A model generated the notes under the pieces. That model did not search any database. It was not told the DNA's origin and saw only the letters and a list, made by a program, of their open reading frames with translations. DNA of 6,207 nt from CAZPXF01 sp964590945 (lineage in GTDB: Bacteria; Bacillota; Clostridia; Lachnospirales; Lachnospiraceae). The DNA lies in contig CAZPXF010000103.1 in assembly GCA_964590945.1 (NCBI GenBank), positions 1 through 6,207 of the forward strand. Direction: 5' to 3'. Made by a program: the position numbers and the translations under genes. Positions 1 to 5,166 of this stretch are shown one piece after another (position 1 is the stretch's first letter; each line of letters starts with the position of its first letter).

Positions 1-128
1 TGCGAAGCTGGAGCTTTATAGTTGTACCGGAAAAGTTTTCGATTGAGAAACAGATCCTGAAGATCCTGATGAAAGCTCTGGGAGCCGAGCTTGTACATAC
101 GACGAGGAAAGAAGGGATGAATGAGTGA
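1..128 (+). pseudogene. cysteine synthase-like gene remnant (partial, truncated)
   Basis: Reading from base 3, 41 codons are open up to a TGA at 126-128. The translation contains VVPEKFSIEKQ, then LMKALGAELVHT and KEGM, which resembles the middle of pyridoxal-phosphate cysteine synthases (O-acetylserine sulfhydrylase, fold type II), roughly residues 85-125 of an enzyme of about 300 residues. The remaining C-terminal half is absent: the frame stops just where the family normally continues with a KGA-type segment. A perfect 9-base tandem repeat (AGATCCTGA at 52-60 and 61-69) adds three residues (KIL) inside the normally ungapped EKQ-x-LMKALGAE stretch. Both points suggest a decayed gene and not a functional end. 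The 5' part lies outside the window. The family call is from remembered motif similarity. Confidence 0.6.
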
Positions 129-368
129 ACATCATTTTGGGCCGGAATAAAGAGATGCCTGAAAGGGGCGGTATGACAAATGCAGTATGCCGTCTCTTTC
201 CTGTATTATCCTTGGCTCACACTTTATTGGCGGTTACATTTTATCACGGCACTGCAGATGATGAAACCGGTATCATTTGAACTTATACATTATACACAAA
301 AATGGAAGTGAAAAGGATGAAAATGGCAACGAAAAATTGTGCATAATACATGAAATAGAAAGAAATTG
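129..368. other. non-coding region upstream of the regulator, possible further gene decay
   Basis: I see no intact gene here on either strand. Around 158-186 the bases can be read, with one-base shifts, as LKGAV-DK-A, which is what a cysteine synthase would carry after its EGM motif, so the remnant at 1-128 may extend into this stretch. That reading is weak. The right part (about 280-368) is AT-rich and leads into the -35 box, so it may help promoter binding. An operator-like palindrome lies at 261-276 and is listed separately. Confidence 0.4.
261..276. promoter_or_regulatory. upstream operator-like palindrome (LacI-family or CcpA cre type)
   Basis: ATGAAACCGGTATCAT is a 16-base palindrome around a central CCGG with one mismatched pair (position 272 against 265). 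Bases 262-275 fit the published cre consensus TGWAANCGNTNWCA in full, and also the usual LacI-family operator layout with a central CG. Its centre is 145 bases upstream of the centre of the second copy at 406-421, about 14 helical turns, which would suit DNA looping by a tetrameric repressor. Which protein binds cannot be told from sequence. Confidence 0.65.
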
Positions 369-398
369 TTGACAAATCAGACAACGGAGGGATATAAT
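369..398 (+). promoter_or_regulatory. sigma-A type promoter of the catabolic locus
   Basis: A perfect -35 box TTGACA (369-374) and a perfect -10 box TATAAT (393-398) are separated by 18 bases, with AT-rich DNA upstream. Transcription would begin near 404-405, giving a leader of about 40 bases before the regulator ATG at 444. The operator-like palindrome at 406-421 begins at the predicted start point, so a bound repressor would block initiation or promoter clearance. Confidence 0.88.
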
Positions 399-405
399 CT
401 AATTA

Positions 406-421
406 ATGAAACCGGTTACAT
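406..421. promoter_or_regulatory. promoter-proximal operator-like palindrome (LacI-family or CcpA cre type)
   Basis: ATGAAACCGGTTACAT is a 16-base palindrome with one mismatched pair. Bases 407-420 match TGWAANCGNTNWCA fully. It shares ATGAAACCGGT with the copy at 261-276 and sits directly on the expected transcription start of the 369-398 promoter, a classical repression position. The downstream gene encodes a LacI-family regulator whose recognition helix (SKATVSRV) and hinge leucine suit such a site, so autoregulation is the simplest reading. CcpA binding is equally allowed by the sequence. Confidence 0.8.
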
Positions 422-443
422 CAAAAAGAGAGGCGAAGGAAGG

Positions 444-1448
444 ATGAAGAATATAACAATATCAGATATTGCACAGAGAGCAGGCGTATCAAAGGCAACC
501 GTATCCCGGGTGCTGAACTCCCCGGAAAAGGTGGAAGAAGGAACCCGAAAGAAAATCGAGCAGATCATGAAGGCAGCGCAATATACCCCATCAGCGACAG
601 CACGGAATCTATCAAAGCAGGCATCTTCTACGATTGGTGTGATCGTTCCGGAGATCGGCAATGCCTTTTTCGGTGATCTTTTCATGGGGATCGAGGAGAT
701 TATCAATAAGAACAATTTATCGCTTCTTTATTGCAGCAATGAGGATAAGATCCAGAAGGATTTTGAAGCACTGGATATGATGAAGACACAGCGTGTCAAG
801 GGCGTTCTGTATGTTCCGGCAATGAACTATCCGGTAGCCGGTATGCTGAATAAAGTTCAAAAGAAGCTGGAAAGCCTGGGATGCCCGGCAGTCTGCATTG
901 ACCGTGATATTCATCTTCACATGGATACGATCCATTTCAATGACCGGAAAGCGGTCAAGGCAGCGGTGCAGTCTCTGGTCAAGGCAGGCCATCAGCGGAT
1001 TGCATTTATCAATGGCAATGAGAAGAAAAACATTCTGGCGACCGAACGATATGAGGGATATCGTGAGGGACTTATGGAGGCCGGAATCCCGGAGGATGAA
1101 GCGCTGGTCTATCAGGGAGAATATCAGAAGTCGTATGCATATCTGGCCATGAAGGATCTGATGGAGAAGAAGAGTACTTTTACCGCAGTCATCACCTGCA
1201 ACAACAGTCTTGGAAAAGGATATTTGCAGGCCGTGCACGAGGCGGATAAGGCAGATGCCTATACGCATATCGGTCTGGATCGGATCGAGATGCTGGATAT
1301 TCTCAGGATACCGAATAACTATATTTTGCGGGATTCTTACGAGATGGGCAAGCAGGCGGCAGAGCTTTTGATCAGCCGGATCGCATTTCCGGAGAAAAAA
1401 ATACAGAATATTCTTATGGATGCGTCGTTGATCCGAGAGACTTTTTAA
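444..1448 (+). CDS. LacI-family transcriptional regulator
   Basis: This 334-residue protein has the normal full length of a LacI/GalR regulator. Residues 4-25 form the helix-turn-helix (ISDIAQRAGVSKATVSRVLN), and residues 49-59 form the hinge with ARNLS, whose Leu56 is the residue that normally intercalates at the central CG of the operator. Residues 63-334 form the periplasmic-binding-protein-like effector domain, with IGVIVPEIGNAFF at its start, an ERYEGYREGL motif near 201-210, GLDRIEMLDIL at 277-287 and a YEMGKQAAELL helix. The ATG at 444 is chosen because MKNITISDIA is the family's standard N-terminus. A longer frame opening at a TTG at 366 would put the promoter and operator inside the gene. 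Possible ribosome binding sites are AAGGA (436-440, spacing only 3) or AGAGG (429-433, spacing 10). It probably acts as a repressor of this locus that responds to a sugar or its phosphate; the effector is unknown. Confidence 0.95.
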   Translation: MKNITISDIAQRAGVSKATVSRVLNSPEKVEEGTRKKIEQIMKAAQYTPSATARNLSKQASSTIGVIVPEIGNAFFGDLFMGIEEIINKNNLSLLYCSNEDKIQKDFEALDMMKTQRVKGVLYVPAMNYPVAGMLNKVQKKLESLGCPAVCIDRDIHLHMDTIHFNDRKAVKAAVQSLVKAGHQRIAFINGNEKKNILATERYEGYREGLMEAGIPEDEALVYQGEYQKSYAYLAMKDLMEKKSTFTAVITCNNSLGKGYLQAVHEADKADAYTHIGLDRIEMLDILRIPNNYILRDSYEMGKQAAELLISRIAFPEKKIQNILMDASLIRETF

Positions 1449-1454
1449 AAAGAA

Positions 1455-1478
1455 TTTAATGCTGCATCAGGCATTAAA
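1455..1478. other. hairpin between regulator and dehydrogenase genes
   Basis: TTTAATGC (1455-1462) and GCATTAAA (1471-1478) form a perfect 8-base-pair stem with an 8-base loop, seven bases after the regulator stop codon. The plus strand has no U-run afterwards, so it is not a good terminator for the operon direction. On the minus strand the stem would be followed by a T-rich run (from 1441-1454), although no leftward gene needs it here. It may reduce readthrough or stabilise an mRNA end, making the enzymes differ in level from the regulator. Confidence 0.45.
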
Positions 1479-1509
1479 AATAAATACCCAAAAGAAAGGA
1501 AGGAAAAAA

Positions 1510-2286
1510 ATGGGAATTATTGAAAAAATGAGACTGGATGGAAAGAAGATTTTTGTGACAGGAGGTGCAAAGGGAATCGGCAGAAGTGTAGCGACAGCAT
1601 TTGCAGAGGCAGGGGCTGATTTGGCGCTTGTGGACATGAATCTGGAGGAAGCGCAGAATACAGCAGAGGTGATCGCGGCGGCGACAGGTGCAAAGGTCAT
1701 TGCCATTAAGACAAATGTGGCAAAGAAGGAAGAAGTAGACGCCATGATTCAGACGATGCTGGATACATACGGACGTATCGACGCGGCAGTATGTAATGCA
1801 GGTATCGGTGTCAATATCCCAGCGGAAGAGATGTCTTTGGAGGATTGGCAGAGAGTGATTAATGTCAACCTGACAGGCGTATTCCTCACTGCACAGGCAG
1901 CAGGAAAGGTTATGATCGAGCAGGGCGGCGGTTCCATCATCGCGACAGCATCTATGTCCGGACATATTGTCAATGTTCCGCAGCCGCAGTGTGCTTATAA
2001 CGCTTCCAAGGCAGGCGTGATCCAGCTTGTAAAATCCATGGCTGTTGAGTGGGCGGATAAAAATGTACGTGTCAACAGTGTAAGCCCTGGATACATCGGC
2101 ACAGAACTGACACTGAATGATCCGAAGCTTCAGCCGATGATCGAGAAATGGAACGCACTGTCACCAATGCACCGTATGGGCAGGCCGGAAGAGCTGCAGG
2201 CAACATATGTATATCTGGCAGGCGATGCAAGTTCCTTCACAACGGGCGCAGATATTTCTGTTGATGGAGCATATACCTGCTTCTAA
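1510..2286 (+). CDS. SDR-family NAD(P)-dependent ketose/polyol oxidoreductase
   Basis: A classical short-chain dehydrogenase of 258 residues, the family's usual length. Visible motifs are TGGAKGIG (17-24, dinucleotide-binding glycines), Asp42 after the second strand (usually favours NAD over NADP), CNAG (95-98), Asn120 in NVNLTG, Ser148, Tyr163 and Lys167 in YNASK (the catalytic tetrad), and SPGY (192-195). The block SGHIVNVPQPQ followed by YNASKAGVIQLVKSMAVEWA closely resembles, from memory, fungal-type mannitol dehydrogenases and L-sorbose reductases, which interconvert ketoses and hexitols. This suggests polyol-to-ketose oxidation, or the reverse, in the cytoplasm. The ATG at 1510 is preferred over one at 1459 because it follows AAGGAAGGA (1496-1504) at a 5-base spacing and matches the family start; the earlier ATG lies in a hairpin. 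The gene lies 61 bases after the regulator and 30 before the epimerase. The exact substrate is not decided by sequence. Confidence 0.92.
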   Translation: MGIIEKMRLDGKKIFVTGGAKGIGRSVATAFAEAGADLALVDMNLEEAQNTAEVIAAATGAKVIAIKTNVAKKEEVDAMIQTMLDTYGRIDAAVCNAGIGVNIPAEEMSLEDWQRVINVNLTGVFLTAQAAGKVMIEQGGGSIIATASMSGHIVNVPQPQCAYNASKAGVIQLVKSMAVEWADKNVRVNSVSPGYIGTELTLNDPKLQPMIEKWNALSPMHRMGRPEELQATYVYLAGDASSFTTGADISVDGAYTCF

Positions 2287-2301
2287 AAAAGTTCGGTAGG
2301 A

Positions 2302-2307
2302 AAGGAG
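2302..2307 (+). promoter_or_regulatory. ribosome binding site that decides the epimerase start
   Basis: AAGGAG lies 3 bases before the ATG at 2311 and 9 bases before the in-frame ATG at 2317. The longer spacing is closer to normal, and it supports 2317 together with the family's usual N-terminus. Confidence 0.7.
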
Positions 2308-2316
2308 AGTATGGAA

Positions 2317-3204
2317 ATGCAGCATGGTATTTATTATGCGTATTGGGAAAAAGAATGGGGCGGTGATTACAAGCGTTATATTCGCAAGGTAGCTGAGCTT
2401 GGATTTGATATTCTGGAGATTGCAGCGGGATCGCTTCCGGATTATACGGATCAGGAGCTGGCAGATCTGAGCGCGTGTGCCGGGGAATATGGCATCCGTC
2501 TGACAGTTGGATATGGACCGGCGCCAGAGAACAATATTTCCTCTGCGGACCCGAAGGTTCGGGAGCATGCACTGGAATTCTACAAGGATCTGTTCCAGAG
2601 AATGGAGAAGATCAACGCCACACTGATCGGAGGAGCGATCTATTCCTGCTGGCCGATCGACTACAGCAAACCGGTGGACAAGAAAGGCGACTGGGAGAGA
2701 GGCGTTGAAGGAATCGCAAAATTAGGCCGGATCGGACGTGATTATGGGATCGAGACGATCGGCATGGAGGTTCTGAACCGTTTTGAGAACCATGTACTGA
2801 ATACGTCCAGAGAGGGGACGGAATTTGTCAGAGCGGTGCGTGAGCTGGAGTCAAAAGCAACAAATGTAAAAGTAATGCTGGATACTTTCCATATGAATAT
2901 TGAGGAGCAGAGTATCGGCAATGCGATCCGTACAGCAGGCGACCTTCTGGGGCATTTCCATACAGGAGAGTGCAACCGTATGGTTCCGGGGCAGGGAAGA
3001 ACTCCGTGGCGGGAGATCCATGATGCCCTGCAGGATGTGAAATACGACGGTGCAGTTGTTATGGAGCCGTTTGTTATTCCGGGCGGAACGGTCGGAAAAG
3101 ATATCCGGGTGTGGAGAAATCTTGTAGAGGATACCACGGAGGAAGCTCTCGACCGGGATGTAAAGGAGGCACTTCGTTTTCAGCGCTATATGCTGGAGAA
3201 ATAA
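2317..3204 (+). CDS. D-psicose/D-tagatose 3-epimerase (ketose 3-epimerase)
   Basis: This 295-residue TIM-barrel enzyme very closely follows the Clostridium cellulolyticum D-psicose 3-epimerase as I recall it (about 293 residues). It starts QHGIYYAYWE and shares LIGGAIYS-WPIDY, KKGDWERGVE, EVLNRFEN, VKVMLDTFHMNIEE, HFHTGECNR, VVMEPF and GGTVG. The Mn/Co-binding residues are Glu151, Asp189, His215 and Glu250. Substrate residues are Glu157, His192 and Arg221, and pocket residues Tyr6 and Trp112 are kept. Two glutamates act as acid and base at C3 of a free ketose, for example D-psicose to D-fructose. All catalytic positions are present, so it should be active. Against the clostridial enzyme there is a short insertion near residues 174-183 (RELESKATN). 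An ATG at 2311 is a possible alternative start adding two residues. It is probably cotranscribed with the dehydrogenase 30 bases upstream. Other ketoses (tagatose, sorbose, ribulose) are possible substrates. Confidence 0.96.
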   Translation: MQHGIYYAYWEKEWGGDYKRYIRKVAELGFDILEIAAGSLPDYTDQELADLSACAGEYGIRLTVGYGPAPENNISSADPKVREHALEFYKDLFQRMEKINATLIGGAIYSCWPIDYSKPVDKKGDWERGVEGIAKLGRIGRDYGIETIGMEVLNRFENHVLNTSREGTEFVRAVRELESKATNVKVMLDTFHMNIEEQSIGNAIRTAGDLLGHFHTGECNRMVPGQGRTPWREIHDALQDVKYDGAVVMEPFVIPGGTVGKDIRVWRNLVEDTTEEALDRDVKEALRFQRYMLEK

Positions 3205-3206
3205 AA

Positions 3207-3243
3207 GGCATATACCTACTTCCAAAGGGAGGAGGTATATGCC
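3207..3243. other. long intercistronic hairpin after the epimerase gene
   Basis: The left arm 3207-3223 pairs with the right arm 3227-3243 around an AAA loop. The outer 11 pairs (GGCATATACCT with AGGTATATGCC) are perfect, then come one A-G mismatch and five more pairs including one G-T. It begins two bases after the epimerase stop codon. No U-run follows on the plus strand (the next bases are GGTAGCAAAAG), so it does not look like a standard intrinsic terminator. It could protect the upstream mRNA from 3' exonucleases, be a processing site, or slow polymerase. Confidence 0.75.
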
Positions 3244-3468
3244 GGTAGCAAAAGAAGAAAATCATTCGGAATCGGAAAACCTGGCAGTGATCTGAAATTC
3301 CTGAATTGATTTCTTCCAGGGTGAAACATGCATGGGTGGAGTATAAGCTTGTGTTGTATCCTGGCGGGATACAGAGAAAAAGCAGCTACATTTATGCATG
3401 AATCACTCCATAAGTATATGAATTGTAACTTTGTTTGTCAATAGATAGAGAAGATATGGAGGTTATTT
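3244..3468 (+). promoter_or_regulatory. transporter leader with possible RNA structure; no clear promoter
   Basis: No gene is visible. Several inverted repeats may fold in RNA: CCTGG (3280-3284) with CCAGG (3316-3320), enclosing GAAAT/ATTTC; TGTATCC (3355-3361) with GGATACA (3367-3373); CATGCAT (3327-3333) with ATGCATG (3394-3400); and TGGAGT (3337-3342) with ACTCCA (3405-3410). The last two pairings cross each other, so they would be alternatives or a pseudoknot. I could not match this to a known riboswitch class. No -35/-10 pair of good quality and no copy of the CCGG-centred operator is present. GGAGG at 3458-3462 is the ribosome binding site for the transporter, at a spacing of 6. Confidence 0.35.
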
Positions 3469-5145
3469 ATGGATGTAATGCAGAGGGTGAAAAACACTCC
3501 GAAATGTGACTGGCCGGTGGCGACAAGAGATCTGTCCGGTCCGGGAAAATTTTTTGGATTATATGGTGGAGAACACATAGCAGCGACAGAGTTTATTATT
3601 GGCGCGACGCTGGTACAGTACGGTTGCTCTGCTTTGGATATATTGATCGGGTTGGCGATCGGAAATCTTCTTGCAACATTGAGCTTTGCGCTTCTGTGTG
3701 CACCGATTGCAACGGACAGCAGACTGTCATTGTACTCCTATCTGTACAGGGTCGTAGGAGTAAAGATGCAGAAGCTTTATAATATTGTCTGTGGAGTAGC
3801 ATTTGCGGGATTGGCGGCGACAGGAATATGTGTGTCGGCCAGTGCGGTCAGACGGGTTCTGAATGTGCCGATCCAGCATGAATGGTATCCGACCAGTATC
3901 AGATTTATTATGATTGTTCTGATCCTCGGAACGGTGATCATTTCCGTTGCGGCAAATGGATTTGAGGGGGTATCGAAATTTGCATCCAAATGTGTGCCGT
4001 GGATGATCATTCTGTTCCTGCTCGGATTTTTCTGTGTGCTTCCACAGCTTGCGGATGCGACCGGGTTTGGAAAGATCCATTCTCTGGGAGATATTTTCAA
4101 TCTGTTCAATAACCATGTGTGGGTGGAGCAGGTTCCGGCTTCCGGAAAGAAGCTTGGAATTATCCATGTAATTGGTTTTGCGTGGACCTGTAATGTAGTT
4201 CTGCATCTGGGACTGAACGATATGTCCGTACTGCGGTATGCAAAATCTTCAAAATACGGATTTATCTCAGCGGTAGGGATGTTTGTCGGACATTATTTTG
4301 CATGGATCAGTGCAGGTATCATGGGAGCAACGGCATCGGTTATACTGAATACGGATCTGGGACTTTTGGATTCCGGAGAAGTAACCTTTACTGTGCTGGG
4401 ATATGCAGGACTTCTCGGAGTTGTCGTAGCCGGATGGACAACGGCAAATCCGCTGATCTACCGGGTAACACTTTCTTTTAATTCAGTATTTCCAAAATTT
4501 ACATATAAGAAGATGACATATATGATCGGAAGCGTCATCACAGTGGCTGCCTGCTTCCCGATCGTACAGAGAGCGGCGGATATTCTGACTTATCAGGGGA
4601 TTCTTGTAGTTGGGATCGGTGCAATTTGTATTGCGGAGCATTTCCTGTTCCCGAGGATCGGATACACAAGATACTGGAACCTTTACAAAAAGCAGGACAC
4701 AAACTGGGCAGCGCTTATTTCGTGGGGACTCAGCCTGATCCTGTTCGCAATCCTCTTTGTTGTACAGCCAATCCACCAGAATTTCTGGTTTATTCCAACA
4801 TTTCTTGTTGCTTTTGTAAGCTACATTATACTGGCAGGAGCTATGGGCGCAAAGAAAGCATATCCAGAGGAGGAAAAGGAAGAACTTGAATATGAGAAAG
4901 CTTTGCAGGAGTATGTGGACCAGCAGGCGCTGGAGAGCGAAGCCGGGAAAGCGCCAATGGCTGTGAAAGTATTTACTTATATCAGCTATGCGTTCCTGGC
5001 AGTGATGGTCATTACCGGAATTGTATTTCTGACAGGTATGATGGCAGTGGAGACAATGAAGACGGCGGAGATCGTATGGACAGCAGGATATTTTGTATGT
5101 GCAATTGCCAGCGTGCTTGCGCAGGGAAAGGTATCCGGGAAATAA
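3469..5145 (+). CDS. NCS1-family (cytosine/purine permease-like) membrane transporter
   Basis: A 558-residue integral membrane protein. By eye, hydrophobic segments lie near 36-55, 57-80, 102-125, 145-163, 175-195, 230-250, 264-290, 306-325, 350-366, 374-393, 414-434 and 438-459: the 12-segment LeuT-fold core of NCS1 carriers. Support comes from the short N-terminal cytoplasmic stretch ending DLSGPGKFFGLYGGEH and from GWTTANPLIYRVTLSFNSV (322-340), which resembles the NCS1 helix-8 motif with W-TT-N-x-x-Y. A highly charged stretch (464-495, rich in Glu and Lys) follows, then two more hydrophobic segments (500-524, 534-553), so it is longer than the typical 400-500-residue member. Known relatives carry cytosine, purines, hydantoins or allantoin with Na+ or H+. 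Here it sits between a ketose epimerase and a sugar kinase, so a sugar, polyol or sugar-like heterocycle is a likely substrate, but this is inference. The start follows GGAGG at 6 bases. Confidence 0.85.
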   Translation: MDVMQRVKNTPKCDWPVATRDLSGPGKFFGLYGGEHIAATEFIIGATLVQYGCSALDILIGLAIGNLLATLSFALLCAPIATDSRLSLYSYLYRVVGVKMQKLYNIVCGVAFAGLAATGICVSASAVRRVLNVPIQHEWYPTSIRFIMIVLILGTVIISVAANGFEGVSKFASKCVPWMIILFLLGFFCVLPQLADATGFGKIHSLGDIFNLFNNHVWVEQVPASGKKLGIIHVIGFAWTCNVVLHLGLNDMSVLRYAKSSKYGFISAVGMFVGHYFAWISAGIMGATASVILNTDLGLLDSGEVTFTVLGYAGLLGVVVAGWTTANPLIYRVTLSFNSVFPKFTYKKMTYMIGSVITVAACFPIVQRAADILTYQGILVVGIGAICIAEHFLFPRIGYTRYWNLYKKQDTNWAALISWGLSLILFAILFVVQPIHQNFWFIPTFLVAFVSYIILAGAMGAKKAYPEEEKEELEYEKALQEYVDQQALESEAGKAPMAVKVFTYISYAFLAVMVITGIVFLTGMMAVETMKTAEIVWTAGYFVCAIASVLAQGKVSGK

Positions 5146-5154
5146 AAGGTAAGG
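5144..5154 (+). promoter_or_regulatory. ribosome binding region that leaves the kinase start open
   Basis: AAAAGG-T-AAGG overlaps the transporter stop codon. AAAAGG (ending 5149) is 5 bases from a TTG at 5155, while the second AAGG (ending 5154) is 12 bases from the ATG at 5167. Spacing favours TTG; family N-termini favour ATG. The overlap with the stop codon points to translational coupling with the transporter. Confidence 0.5.
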
Positions 5155-5166
5155 TTGAAAAGACAG

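Noticed and set aside
225..238. Possible third operator (GGCGGTTACA region)
   Set aside because: Only the right half (CGGTTACA) matches the other two sites; the left half does not resemble TGAAAC, so it is at most a half-site.
212..240. Candidate upstream promoter TTGGCT-17-TACATT
   Set aside because: Both boxes match the consensus poorly, and a perfect promoter exists at 369-398.
717..1268. Minus-strand open frame of 183 codons within the regulator gene
   Set aside because: It overlaps the well-supported LacI-family gene, has no recognisable motif and no good ribosome binding site that I could see.
3392..3420. Candidate promoter for the transporter with TATATG as -10
   Set aside because: The hexamer about 17 bases upstream (TTATGC) matches the -35 consensus at only two positions, and there is no extended -10 TG. 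Not good enough to report as a promoter.
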